From Pseudomonadota bacterium (GTDB lineage: Bacteria; Pseudomonadota; Alphaproteobacteria; Micropepsales; Micropepsaceae): a stretch of DNA of 30,602 bases. The notes under the pieces were generated by a model. That model saw only the letters and a list, made by a program, of their open reading frames with translations, had not been told where the DNA came from and made no database searches. Shown here one piece after another: positions 15,541-23,303 of this stretch. The DNA lies in NCBI GenBank assembly GCA_021808875.1, contig JAKBAU010000012.1:1-30602 (forward strand), read 5' to 3'. The position numbers were made by a program, and so were the translations under genes. Numbering within the stretch: the stretch's first letter is position 1; the number at the start of each line of letters is the position of its first letter.

Positions 15541-16458
15541 ATGACCGCTGATCCTCTCGCCGAAGTCGTAACGCTTCTCCAACCAGCGGCCCGCTTTTCC
15601 AAGCTTATTGAGTGCGCCGGCTCCTGGAGCTTCCACCGGAAGGGGACGGGAGATCCTTTCTACTGCGCGGTGCTGGAGGGCCATTGCCGGGTGACGGTCG
15701 ACGGGCAACCGCCCCTGATCTTGCAGGCCGGGGATTTCCTGCTGGTCCCGGCCATGCGCGACCTGATCAAGGAAAGCCTGGATTTGCCGCAGGACGAGAC
15801 ATCAAGAGAACCGATCGAGATCGGCGAGGGCCTTTTTCGTGTCGGCCGGGAAGACGAGCCGCCAAACCTCCGGATCCGGATCGGGCATTGTTCGTTTGGT
15901 TCGCCGGATGTTGCGCTGCTCGTGCCGCTGCTTCCTCATGTCCTCCTTGCGCGCGGAGAGCCGCGGCTCGCGACGCTGACGCAATTAGTCGGCGATGAGA
16001 CCAGTGCGCATCGGCCGGCACGCGAACTTGTTCTCGAACGGCTGCTGGAGGTACTGCTGATCGAGGCATTGCGATGCGGTAGTGAGCGACAGAATGCGCC
16101 GCCGGGCTTGGCTCGCGGCCTTGCCGATGATCGCGTTGCTGCCGCGCTACGCTCCTTCCATGCGCGCCCGGAATATCCCTGGACGGTTGTTGGGCTGGCT
16201 TCCGAAGCGTCTTTGTCGCGCTCGGCCTTCTTCGTCCGTTTCAGTCGGACGGTCGGCATGCCGCCGATGGAATACCTTCTGGCGTGGCGTATGGCTTTGG
16301 CCGGACGCCTCCTTCGCGGACAAGAGCTTGGCTTGGATCAAGTCGCCGAACGCGTTGGTTACAGTTCGTCCAGTACTTTCAGCGTCGCCTTTGCCCGATA
16401 CGCGGGTATGTCTCCAGCTCGCTACGGTCGGATGAATGCACCTGATCGATCAGCCTAG
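15541..16458 (+). CDS. AraC family transcriptional regulator with N-terminal cupin
   Basis: A 305-residue regulator. Residues about 10-190 form the cupin-type sensing domain (FHRKGTGDPFYCAVLEGHCR, then LQAGDFLLVP), and residues about 200-300 the AraC double helix-turn-helix (LASEASLSRSAFFVRFSRTV, GMPPMEYLLAWRMALAGRLL, then VAERVGYSSSSTFSVAFARY). The second helix-turn-helix motif is complete. It is divergent from the SDR gene at 15445 and is its likely activator. No clear ribosome site precedes the ATG; TTGAAG and CATATAG sit about one promoter length upstream, so a leaderless transcript is possible. Its last 9 bases overlap the tail of the convergent LysR gene. Confidence 0.88.
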   Translation: MTADPLAEVVTLLQPAARFSKLIECAGSWSFHRKGTGDPFYCAVLEGHCRVTVDGQPPLILQAGDFLLVPAMRDLIKESLDLPQDETSREPIEIGEGLFRVGREDEPPNLRIRIGHCSFGSPDVALLVPLLPHVLLARGEPRLATLTQLVGDETSAHRPARELVLERLLEVLLIEALRCGSERQNAPPGLARGLADDRVAAALRSFHARPEYPWTVVGLASEASLSRSAFFVRFSRTVGMPPMEYLLAWRMALAGRLLRGQELGLDQVAERVGYSSSSTFSVAFARYAGMSPARYGRMNAPDRSA

Positions 16459-17310
16459 GTGTTGAAGCAGCGCGCGTACGGTGACGGATGGCGTCACTGA
16501 TCGTGCTTGCAACGCCGTTACCGCCACTTGGTCGAGCTTGCTCTTCGGCAGCACACGGACCAGCGTGCCGTCCGCAATTGCGGGCGCGGCAAGAAACGCG
16601 GGCAAACGGGTAATCCCCATGCCCGCCAACGCCGCCTCGCGGGTCACGAGCATGTTGCTGGTGCTCAAATGCCAGAGCACCCGGACAGGGCGGCCGTCGA
16701 TGGTCCAATGGTCGAGATGCGATTGAGTCAGAATTCCCCGGTGGCTCGCGAGTTCGTCGACTCCTTTGGGGACTCCTGCCCGATCAAGGTAGTCCGGCGA
16801 TGCCACCAGCATCATTTCGACACGGTCTAGCAAGTGCGCGGTTAGGTCGCTGTCGTCGAGATTACCCATTCGAACCACCAGGTCGAACCCATCGGCGACG
16901 ACATTCACGGGCTCATCACCTAGGTGAAGGTCGAGCCGCACAGTGGGATAACGCCGCTGAAAGCTGAATAGCTTCGGCGCGAGGACATGGGACCCGTATG
17001 CAACGGATGCCGAAAGCCGAAGCGTCCCGCTCGGCGTTGCATGCTCGGCAAGCGCCTCGACTTGAGCGAGTTCAGCGTCGCGCACAATGGGGCGAATACG
17101 TTCATAGTAGCGCCGGCCTGTGTCGGTGAGGCTGAGAGCCCGTGTCGACCGCAGTAACAGCGGTGCACCCATGCGCTGTTCCATCAGTGTCAACTGGCGA
17201 CTGATCGTCGCCTTGGGAAGGCCAAGCAATCTGCCGGCCGCACTGAGCGAACCGCACTCCACGATTTTCACGAAGAGAGCCATACCACTGAGATCGACGG
17301 CGCCTGTCAT
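16450..17310 (-). CDS. LysR family transcriptional regulator
   Basis: A 286-residue LysR regulator. The helix-turn-helix is at residues about 8-65 (FVKIVECGSLSAAGRLLGLP, then KATISRQLTLMEQRMGAPLL) and the effector domain runs from about 90 to 280. It belongs to the CrgA/DsdC-like group (PSGTLRLSASVAYG). The start at 17310 (MTGAVDLSGM) is preferred; an ATG ten codons further upstream would place coding sequence in the divergent promoter. It is divergent from the YcaC-like gene at 17407, which it probably controls. Its 3' end overlaps the AraC gene by 9 bases tail to tail. Confidence 0.88.
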   Translation of the reverse strand: MTGAVDLSGMALFVKIVECGSLSAAGRLLGLPKATISRQLTLMEQRMGAPLLLRSTRALSLTDTGRRYYERIRPIVRDAELAQVEALAEHATPSGTLRLSASVAYGSHVLAPKLFSFQRRYPTVRLDLHLGDEPVNVVADGFDLVVRMGNLDDSDLTAHLLDRVEMMLVASPDYLDRAGVPKGVDELASHRGILTQSHLDHWTIDGRPVRVLWHLSTSNMLVTREAALAGMGITRLPAFLAAPAIADGTLVRVLPKSKLDQVAVTALQARSVTPSVTVRALLQHLG

Positions 17311-17311
17311 C

Positions 17312-17339
17312 GTTCCAAATATAAGACGCTGGAATTCCA
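17312..17339. promoter_or_regulatory. Probable LysR binding region between LysR and the YcaC-like gene
   Basis: GTTCCAAAT (17312-17320) is followed ten bases later by the perfect palindrome TGGAATTCCA (17330-17339), which also ends in TTCCAAAT when read to 17341. Repeated TTCCAAAT units in a divergent LysR/target gap are typical of LysR contact sites. Assignment is by position and symmetry only. Confidence 0.4.
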
Positions 17340-17406
17340 AATGACAGTCTATTGTTCCGGATCGCTCCCATCCACGTTCCTTTGCCTCAAGCGAAGGAGC
17401 ATGGTC

Positions 17407-18060
17407 ATGTCCACGATCTCATCGAACTACTCTCAGGCCCGTTTCTCGAAGGACGATTCAGCCCTGCTGCTGATCGACCATCAGGCGGGCATCATGCAGC
17501 TCAACCGCGATTACAGCCCAGCCGAGTTTCGCAACAACATCGTCGCGCTCGCCAAGATCGGCAAAATCTTCGACCTGCCGACCGTGATCACGTCGAGCTA
17601 CGAAACCGGACCCAACGGTCCTATTATCCATGAGCTCTACGATCTCCACCCAAACGCGCCGGTCATCCGCCGGCCCGGCCAGATCAGTGCCTGGGACAAC
17701 GAGGATTTCGTGGCGGCGGTGAAAGCCACCGGCCGCAAGAACCTGATCATGGCCGGCGTCACTGTCGATGTCTGTCTCGCGTTTCCTGCGATGCAGGCCG
17801 CAGCCGATGGCTTCAATGTCTATGGCGTGATTGATGCCTCCGGCGCCCCGGATGCCGCAGCTCGCGACATGACGATTTATCGACTGGTGGTGCAAGGCAT
17901 TACGCCCGTGACATGGATTATGGTTGCGGCCGAGCTGCAACGCGACTGGCGCCTTCCGAGCGGCGAGGCGATGGCTCAGCTGTTTCATGATCACAACCAG
18001 AACTACTCGATGCTCATGGACAACTTCCAGGCCCACACCAAGCAAGCATCGGCAAAATGA
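17407..18060 (+). CDS. Isochorismatase-family hydrolase, YcaC-like
   Basis: A 217-residue cysteine hydrolase very similar to E. coli YcaC as remembered: ALLLIDHQAGIMQLNRDYSP, then SSYETGPNGPII, RRPGQISAWDNEDFVAAVKA and the cysteine segment VTVDVCLAFPAMQAA. The putative triad is Asp24, Arg89 and Cys123. YcaC forms large ring octamers; its natural substrate is not established. The start at 17407 is chosen because GAAGGAG (17393-17399) is seven bases upstream; the in-frame ATG at 17401 is too close. The divergent LysR neighbour is its probable regulator. Confidence 0.9.
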   Translation: MSTISSNYSQARFSKDDSALLLIDHQAGIMQLNRDYSPAEFRNNIVALAKIGKIFDLPTVITSSYETGPNGPIIHELYDLHPNAPVIRRPGQISAWDNEDFVAAVKATGRKNLIMAGVTVDVCLAFPAMQAAADGFNVYGVIDASGAPDAAARDMTIYRLVVQGITPVTWIMVAAELQRDWRLPSGEAMAQLFHDHNQNYSMLMDNFQAHTKQASAK

Positions 18061-18134
18061 GCGGGGATCTGCTTGCCAACTGCATGCTTGGCTTGCCGAG
18101 CAAGCCTGCCATCTCGACAGACCGCCCGTTTACC

Positions 18135-18192
18135 GCCTGAAATCTTTGAGGGGACCGCATTCAGAGTTCGGTCCCCTCCATCATTTTCAGGC
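18135..18192. other. Two-tier inverted repeat upstream of the DUF5519 gene
   Basis: GAGGGGACCG (18148-18157) pairs perfectly with CGGTCCCCTC (18169-18178) around an 11-base loop. Outside it, GCCTGAAA (18135-18142) pairs perfectly with TTTCAGGC (18185-18192), separated from the inner stem by unpaired stretches of 5 bases on the left and 6 on the right. No T-run follows. It sits in the 153-base gap between the YcaC-like and DUF5519 genes and ends 21 bases before the next ATG. It could be an attenuator, an RNA-processing stem, an operator or a small mobile repeat. Confidence 0.6.
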
Positions 18193-18213
18193 AAATCATG
18201 AAGGAGAATTATC

Positions 18214-18708
18214 ATGTCCTCTAATTCAATTATTTCTCCGAACGATATTCCCGTTCGCAGTGGCCCGCCGCCCGTGGTGTATCCGGGGCCGCCGCAGCAT
18301 CAGCTCAATCAACTGCCCGCAGAGAAGGAATGGGAGGAAACGCGTAAGATGTTTAGCGCGTGGCAGTCGGCAGACCGAGGCGCCTCGCGGCGCGCCACTC
18401 CTGGCACTCTCGGCCTCTATGTCCCGAACGATGATGATAAGGCTTCGTCCGCCGAAGCGTTTCTGCTCGGCGCCGAATTCGCGCACCACCATCCCAAGGG
18501 AGACGGCGGTCTTCATCTGGTTCTGCCGCCTGCGTGGCACGCCGCGGCCATCGAAAAGGGTTGGGCTATTCCCCACACGCTGGCCGGCCAGCCAACAGTT
18601 TCACGGCTGACAATCCTCGTCTTCGCTCCTCGCGACATCGGCGAGCGTGGAGTCGTGCGCCGCCTTGTCGAGGTGTCGGAAGGCTTTGCGCGGGGGATTG
18701 CATCATAG
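18214..18708 (+). CDS. DUF5519 (luciferase-like domain) family protein
   Basis: A 164-residue soluble protein. The segment EFAHHHPKGDGGLHLVLPPA followed by EKGWAIPHTLAG and a C-terminal VFAPRD...VEVSEGFARG matches what I recall of the DUF5519 or luciferase-domain family, small cytoplasmic proteins of unknown chemistry, often beside LysR-controlled oxidoreductases. The N-terminus (about 45 residues) is Pro-rich and probably disordered. The ribosome site AAGGAG precedes the ATG. It lies behind the YcaC-like gene on the same strand, with a strong hairpin between, so it may be expressed separately or at a different level. Confidence 0.72.
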   Translation: MSSNSIISPNDIPVRSGPPPVVYPGPPQHQLNQLPAEKEWEETRKMFSAWQSADRGASRRATPGTLGLYVPNDDDKASSAEAFLLGAEFAHHHPKGDGGLHLVLPPAWHAAAIEKGWAIPHTLAGQPTVSRLTILVFAPRDIGERGVVRRLVEVSEGFARGIAS

Positions 18709-18787
18709 CGGCAACTCGCGCGCATTGGATCGAACGCTCGAACCAGACCTTGCTAGAGTGAGATGGCGCACCGCGCCGGCTAATGAT

Positions 18788-18814
18788 GAGAGCTATGTGT
18801 ACGCTGTAGCTCTC
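18788..18814. terminator. Probable bidirectional terminator hairpin
   Basis: GAGAGCTA (18788-18795) pairs perfectly with TAGCTCTC (18807-18814) around an 11-base loop, between the convergent DUF5519 and amidohydrolase genes. A pyrimidine-rich TAACTCCCTCTTTC follows on the + strand. The U-tract is imperfect, so strength is uncertain. The rest of the 149-base gap shows nothing. Confidence 0.5.
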
Positions 18815-18857
18815 TAACTCCCTCTTTCAAGCGCTGCGCCCGGCCTCCTCACAAACC

Positions 18858-19865
18858 TTAGCCCTGGGAACCGCTTATCCGCCCGAGTACGCCTGTATCC
18901 GTCAGCCGCTCCCAGTTGCCATGAGCAAACGCCGCCTTGTCCGTCCCGTTCAGTCCACATTCCGCCAAAAACCGTCGTGCTTCAGCGCCGGAGCGATACT
19001 GGTATGGATAGTCGGTCGAGAACAGCAGCCGATCGGCCCCGACGACGGCGGCGGCGTGCTGCAGATAGTCGGGGCTGAACATGCCGCTGGCGGTGACGTA
19101 GAGGTTGCGGCGCAGATAGGTCGCGATCGGATGCTGCAAACCCGAGACGCGGTCCATCGCCGCGAGGCGCTCGGCATAGAACAGCACCACCTCGCCCCAA
19201 TGGCCGAGGATCACCTGCAGATTGAGCAGGCGATCGAACATGCCCGAGAGCACGAGGCGGATGAACTGGATTCCGGCGTCATAGTGCCAGCCGAGACCAT
19301 ACATTGCGAAGGCCGCGTCCACCTCGGGCGTGAAGCCGGAATAGTAGGCCGCCCGCACCGCAGGGGCAGGCGTGCGAGGATGAAGCAGGATCGGCACGCC
19401 GAGCGCCGCCGCACTTTCGAAGATCGGCGACAGGTCGCGGTGATCGAGATTGCGTTCGCCCACCCGGCCACACAGCATCGCGCCCTTGAAGCCGAGCGTC
19501 CTAACACAGCGCTCCAGTTCCAGCGCCGCTTCGTCCGGCATGGTCATCGGCAGCGTCGCCAGCGCCTGAAAGCGATCCGGTCTGCGGACGACGGCGCTAG
19601 CCGCGGCATCGTTGGCGCGTTGCGCCAGTTCGACGCTCTCCTGTCCGAGATCATGCAATGCGGGCGTGGTCAGCGACAGGACTTGAACGTCGAGGCCGGT
19701 TTCGTCCATCAAGGCAATCCGCTGGTCGACAAGATCGAACAGACGCCGCTCGATTTCGCCGGAATGGACCGAGACGCTCGGATCCATGGCGGCCAGCCCC
19801 ATCGCTTTCCAGGCGTCGCGCACCTCTACCGTCAGATAGTGCTCCTCAATGCCGATCAGCTTCAT
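18858..19865 (-). CDS. Amidohydrolase-2 family protein (ACMSD / resorcylate decarboxylase-like)
   Basis: A 335-residue TIM-barrel metal enzyme. It has the N-terminal IGIEEHY (Glu/His metal region, residues 5-10), LLHPRTP (metal His), LGHWGE (catalytic His) and FSTDYPYQYRSG (metal Asp), the set expected for the ACMSD/gamma-resorcylate decarboxylase branch of amidohydrolases. These catalyse non-oxidative decarboxylation of aromatic acids or hydrolysis of related compounds; the substrate here is not predictable. A ribosome site GAGGAGG lies just upstream of the ATG. It follows an SDR gene by 32 bases on the same strand, so the two probably form an operon opposite the LysR gene at 20738. Confidence 0.87.
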   Translation of the reverse strand: MKLIGIEEHYLTVEVRDAWKAMGLAAMDPSVSVHSGEIERRLFDLVDQRIALMDETGLDVQVLSLTTPALHDLGQESVELAQRANDAAASAVVRRPDRFQALATLPMTMPDEAALELERCVRTLGFKGAMLCGRVGERNLDHRDLSPIFESAAALGVPILLHPRTPAPAVRAAYYSGFTPEVDAAFAMYGLGWHYDAGIQFIRLVLSGMFDRLLNLQVILGHWGEVVLFYAERLAAMDRVSGLQHPIATYLRRNLYVTASGMFSPDYLQHAAAVVGADRLLFSTDYPYQYRSGAEARRFLAECGLNGTDKAAFAHGNWERLTDTGVLGRISGSQG

Positions 19866-19897
19866 CCGCGTGCCTCCTCTGTTCTGTCGTCTTCACC

Positions 19898-20608
19898 TCA
19901 CCAGGGCACGGTCGCACCGTGCCGGTCGATGAAGCGTAGGCCTGGCGTGCCCTGCTGCGCGAGGAGCGTGTTCACGAGATCCGGGATGGTTTCCTCGATA
20001 GTGAAAGGCGCCTGGGGACCGCCGAGCGCCGTGCGGATCCAGCCGGGCGCCATCAGCACCAGCGCTCGCTGTTCGCCAGCATGGCGGGCGGCGTAGCTGC
20101 GCATATACTGATTGAGCGCGGCCTTACTGCCCCGGTACACCTCGTGTCCGCCCTTTTCGTTGCCGGCGATGCTGCCCTGGCCTGAGGACATGACGCCGAT
20201 CAGGCCGTCGGGACGCACCAGATCCTGCAATCCTTCGACCACCCGCATGACGCCAAGCGCATTGGTGAGCATGACGCGCACGAACTCGTCGGTCGACGTC
20301 TCGGCGATAGTCTCGTCCTGATTGTGATTGGCGGTGCCGGCGTTAACGAACAGCATGTTGAAGCCGCTCGGGAGACGATCGCGCAATGCGGCGATCTGGG
20401 CCGGCACGGTGATGTCGAGCCGTTCGATCGTCACCTGATCGGGATAGGCGTCGGCGAGATCGTTCAGGTCGGTACGACCGTCTTCGCGCACCGTGCCGGT
20501 AACCTGCCAGCTCTTCTTAGCGAACTCGCTCGCCATCGCCTGTCCCAGCCCGCGGGAGGCGCCGACGAGCAGGATGGTTCGCGTTCGATGATCCAGAATT
20601 TCGGTCAT
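19898..20608 (-). CDS. SDR family oxidoreductase
   Basis: A 236-residue SDR. The cofactor motif reads VGASRGLG, the usual NNAG is replaced by VNAGTAN, a feature of the carbonyl-reductase/C-factor-like branch, and the active site is SSGQGSIAG...YRGSK. The start at 20608 (MTEILDHRTR) is chosen because AAAGGAAA lies at ribosome-site distance; the longer open frame would extend through the intergenic region. It is the first gene of a two-gene minus-strand unit with the amidohydrolase, and divergent from LysR. The pairing suggests sequential steps on one compound, which is an inference. Confidence 0.87.
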   Translation of the reverse strand: MTEILDHRTRTILLVGASRGLGQAMASEFAKKSWQVTGTVREDGRTDLNDLADAYPDQVTIERLDITVPAQIAALRDRLPSGFNMLFVNAGTANHNQDETIAETSTDEFVRVMLTNALGVMRVVEGLQDLVRPDGLIGVMSSGQGSIAGNEKGGHEVYRGSKAALNQYMRSYAARHAGEQRALVLMAPGWIRTALGGPQAPFTIEETIPDLVNTLLAQQGTPGLRFIDRHGATVPW

Positions 20609-20737
20609 GGTCAGTTTCCTTTCATAGTGGTGTCTCCAAATAAGGACGCTTCCACGACGAGCGCCAGGCGCACAGGATGCAAAGTATGATTGCGTCACAC
20701 GCTATGCATGCGGCGACGTTGCCTTTATGCTTCGGAC

Positions 20738-21649
20738 ATGCCGTCCATCGATCTCAATCTGCTCGTCGCGCTCGACGTGTTGCTGAGCGAGCGCAGCGTC
20801 ACCCTGGCCGCCAGGCGCCTCGGCCTCAGCCCTTCGGCGATGAGCCGGACGTTGGCACGGCTGCGTGCCGCCACGGGTGATCCGCTGCTCGTGCAGGCGG
20901 GGCGCGCGCTGGTGCCGACGCCTTATGCCGAGCAACTTGCCGACCGTGTTCATTTGCTCGCGCGAGACGCTGAGGCGGTGCTGACGCCTGCCCATGTCGA
21001 GGTTGAGCCGACGTCTCTCGAACGGACATTCACGATCCGCACCAACGAAGGCTTCGTGGCGCTGTTCGCCCCGGCGCTGGTCATGGCAGTCACCGAGGCA
21101 GCGCCGCATGTCCGACTGCGCTTCGCTCCCAAACCCGACAAGGATGCGGCTCCGCTGCGCGAGGGCATGATCGACCTGGAGATCGGGACGGCGGGTGCGT
21201 CCGCGCCTGAAGTACGGAGTCGGCTTCTTTTCCGCGATCGGTTCATCGGGGCGGTACGGTCAGGTCATCCTGTCCTCGAGGGACCTGTGACGCCGAAACG
21301 CTACGTCGCCTACGGACATGTCGTGGCCTCGCGTCGCGGAGCGTGGACGGGGCCTGTCGACGAGGCCCTGGTCGAACTCGGCCTGAAGCGGGAGATCATC
21401 GCGATCGTGCCGAGCTTCGCTGACGCCCTGAACGTCGCGCGCCGTTCGGATCTGATCGCATTGGTGCCGCGCTCCTCCGTCGCGGACAGTGAGAGAATGG
21501 CGCAGGGCCTTCAGGAATTCGATCTGCCCGTGCCCGTTCCGGATCTGGCGATCAGCATCATGTGGCACCCGCGCCTCGACGCCGATCCGGCTCATCGCTG
21601 GTTGAGGCAGATATTCATCGAAATCTGCCGGACAGCTTCCCGACCATAG
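20738..21649 (+). CDS. LysR family transcriptional regulator (NodD/LinR-like)
   Basis: A 303-residue LysR regulator. The N-terminus MPSIDLNLLVALDVLLSERS, the helix-turn-helix LAARRLGLSPSAMSRTLARL and DPLLVQAGRALVPTPYA are typical of the NodD/PcpR/LinR branch, which often controls catabolic genes for aromatic or chlorinated compounds. The start at 20738 is the family start; the longer frame begins upstream in the regulatory region. It is divergent from the SDR-amidohydrolase pair. The 129-base gap between them has GCGT-CAC-ACGC and other short inverted repeats but no clear single LysR box. Confidence 0.9.
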   Translation: MPSIDLNLLVALDVLLSERSVTLAARRLGLSPSAMSRTLARLRAATGDPLLVQAGRALVPTPYAEQLADRVHLLARDAEAVLTPAHVEVEPTSLERTFTIRTNEGFVALFAPALVMAVTEAAPHVRLRFAPKPDKDAAPLREGMIDLEIGTAGASAPEVRSRLLFRDRFIGAVRSGHPVLEGPVTPKRYVAYGHVVASRRGAWTGPVDEALVELGLKREIIAIVPSFADALNVARRSDLIALVPRSSVADSERMAQGLQEFDLPVPVPDLAISIMWHPRLDADPAHRWLRQIFIEICRTASRP

Positions 21650-21769
21650 GACAGGTCGTGCGCTTTCGAAATCATGCTGCGCTGGCGATATTCTTAGATG
21701 AGGTGACGTTGTTCGCGCGCAAACGACAGAACATTCGATGCGACGCCGTTACTTGTTCCGTCGCCTGAT

Positions 21770-21791
21770 AAGAAACACCACCGCGGTGGTG
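21770..21791 (-). terminator. Terminator of the tRNA-Arg transcript
   Basis: CACCACCGCGGTGGTG (21776-21791) is a perfect 16-bp palindrome. Read on the minus strand, the tRNA direction, it is followed by TTTCTT, giving a 6-bp stem, a CGCG loop and a short U-tract about 50 bases beyond the tRNA 3' end. It also lies beyond the convergent LysR gene and could end that transcript less efficiently. Confidence 0.5.
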
Positions 21792-21840
21792 CCGGCGGAT
21801 CGCCTGGCACGAAAAAGAACCATCTCAGCCATTGAAAAGA

Positions 21841-21917
21841 TGGCGCGCCCGACACGATTCGAACGTGTGGCCTCCACCTTCGGAGGGTGGCGCTCTATCC
21901 AGCTGAGCTACGGGCGC
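21841..21917 (-). tRNA. tRNA-Arg (anticodon CCG)
   Basis: A complete 77-nt cloverleaf on the minus strand: acceptor GCGCCCG with CGGGCGC, D-arm GCTC...GAGC, anticodon stem CCACC/GGTGG around CTCCGAA (anticodon CCG), T-stem ACACG/CGTGT around TTCGAAT, and a genomically encoded CCA (TGG at 21841-21843 on the + strand). It has no sign of disruption. Its 3' end faces the catabolic/trb side, the side on which an integrated element would lie if this tRNA served as its attachment site. Confidence 0.96.
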
Positions 21918-22275
21918 ATCTCACATTGCCTAGTCCGATCGACCGCTGCAGGTCAACGCACTCGACAATTCAATTCTCAAAACCTCAGCAACCTCGCTGG
22001 ATTGCTACGCCCGAGTCCGCTGTGCCTTTCCGGAAGCTGCTTACGCGGTGCTTACGCGGAAAAATGCCGGCCCTGGGTGGTACGCTGAGGCTAACCTAAC
22101 AACCTGACTTTACGCGTCTTTCCTCCTCATACTCAAAACACAGCACCCTTGACATCAGCCTTCGGAGGGCACCGGTCAACCTAAGCTCCCGGTAGGGCAA
22201 TGACCCGCTCGCCCAATCGTAAGAATTCGGAACGATCGACTCTGATCAGTAGGCCCTGGCGCGGGACGCGCCCTG
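21918..22275. other. Gene-free junction between tRNA-Arg and the defence module
   Basis: About 360 bases without a supportable gene. It contains the 11-bp tandem repeat at 22038-22059, and otherwise unremarkable sequence with stop codons in most frames. It marks the change from the SDR/regulator cassette and tRNA to the CBASS module and may include an old recombination junction. Confidence 0.6.
22038..22059. repeat. Tandem 11-mer TGCTTACGCGG x2
   Basis: Two exact adjacent copies (22038-22048, 22049-22059). The TGCTTAC core at an 11-bp pitch recurs at 29783-29800 at the other end of the defence module. One helical turn of spacing is typical of integrase arm-type sites, so these may be recombinase binding sites marking an element end. 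Confidence 0.7.
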
Positions 22276-23196
22276 TCACGGATGCTTGACGTTGTCGCTC
22301 ACAGCCGCGCCGGAATCGTAGAATTCGGCGCGCTTCAACGCCGCCTGCACGTCGTCCTTATTCAGCAAGACGATATGCTGCGCTCGCGGCTTCTCCTTCT
22401 CCGGATCACGAAGCAAGCCGAGCCTTTTTAGCACGTAGAATAACATCGCAGAGCGCACCGAGAGGACAGCCTTGCTGTCCCGCATGCCGTAGTCTTTCGC
22501 CACGACTTTCTTCTGGCTCTCGGTGAGCTGCGGGTGCGGCGTAATCTCGACCTCGATGTGCTCATTCCAATGCACGTCGTCCTTGCCGCTGGCTCCGCCT
22601 GGTCCGGGCGAGCGCACGTCCAGAATGCGTGGCAGCAGGAAGTCTTTGAACTTGCCGTCGATATGGCAGTAGGCACGCGCGTGCCAGCGAAACCCGTCAA
22701 AGCCGAAGGCATGAGGAGACATGCGCCGCCATACTGGGTCGGGACGCACGCTGTTCATGGACTGATAGAGGATTTCTATTGATTCCGCGGCGCGCATCGC
22801 GTCGAGAACAGCCCGCAACCCCGCTGGCTCGACCTCCCGATGCGGAGTGAGGGCTATGTCCGTATCGGGACGGTAGCCGATCCACGATTCCGACGGCTTG
22901 GCCAATCCCTCTGCCAGCGTGCGCAGGCGCGAAAGATAGGTATCGGAATCAGGATGTAGAAATTTCGGCCTGAAAGCGCGCGAGGCGACATAGCGCTTGG
23001 CGCTTTTGTCGTACTCCACGTTTCCCGGCGCACGCTCCTGATAGAGCGTCAGGTCCTTGGACGCCTGCGGAACCGACACGCCGAACATGTTGATGATGTC
23101 CGCGCGGCGGACCCCACCCTCCCAGAAGAGGCGGAATTCTATGAATTCCAGCCTTTGCTCAACGCCCCACCGGATGCCTGGCACTTCATCCTTCAT
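22276..23196 (-). CDS. capW: WYL-domain transcriptional regulator, CapW-like
   Basis: A 306-residue protein with an N-terminal winged helix-turn-helix (residues about 10-60: WGVEQRLEFIEFRLFWEGGV, then RADIINMFGVSVPQASKDLT), a central WYL domain (about 120-205: SIEILYQSMNS, then MSPHAFGFDGFRWHARAYCH) and a C-terminal extension. This layout is that of CapW/BrxR regulators, WYL-type repressors that control CBASS and BREX operons. The start at 23196 (MKDEVPG) has GAGG eight bases upstream; in-frame starts further up fall in the operator region. It is divergent from the CBASS operon and probably represses it until a phage-related signal relieves binding. The exact ligand is unknown. Confidence 0.85.
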   Translation of the reverse strand: MKDEVPGIRWGVEQRLEFIEFRLFWEGGVRRADIINMFGVSVPQASKDLTLYQERAPGNVEYDKSAKRYVASRAFRPKFLHPDSDTYLSRLRTLAEGLAKPSESWIGYRPDTDIALTPHREVEPAGLRAVLDAMRAAESIEILYQSMNSVRPDPVWRRMSPHAFGFDGFRWHARAYCHIDGKFKDFLLPRILDVRSPGPGGASGKDDVHWNEHIEVEITPHPQLTESQKKVVAKDYGMRDSKAVLSVRSAMLFYVLKRLGLLRDPEKEKPRAQHIVLLNKDDVQAALKRAEFYDSGAAVSDNVKHP

Positions 23197-23212
23197 TACA
23201 AAGCCTCGCATA

Positions 23213-23267
23213 TGGGGATAGAAACTATATTGACATCTAAACGCGATCCGTATCATAACTTATCCCA
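23213..23267. promoter_or_regulatory. CBASS promoter region with flanking inverted repeat
   Basis: TTGACA (23230-23235) with TATCAT (23251-23256) or the overlapping TCATAA 17 bases downstream of the -35 gives a promoter reading into the CD-NTase gene. It is bracketed by TGGGGATA (23213-23220) and TATCCCA (23261-23267), inverted arms (core GGGATA/TATCCC) that would suit a dimeric CapW contacting both sides of the promoter. The left arm lies just ahead of the capW start, so one protein could control both directions. Confidence 0.5.
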
Positions 23268-23303
23268 TGAGCATGGAATCGTCAATCGAGAGGAGTGCGT
23301 GAC

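Noticed and set aside
18921..20096. Long open frame (391 codons) on the + strand opposite the amidohydrolase and SDR genes
   Set aside because: It is antisense to two genes with clear catalytic motifs; its translation is Arg/His/Gln-rich with no family features, a usual high-GC shadow.
22038..22059. Short tandem repeat as a possible CRISPR
   Set aside because: Only two 11-bp units with no spacers and no cas genes; the pitch and location fit recombinase sites better.
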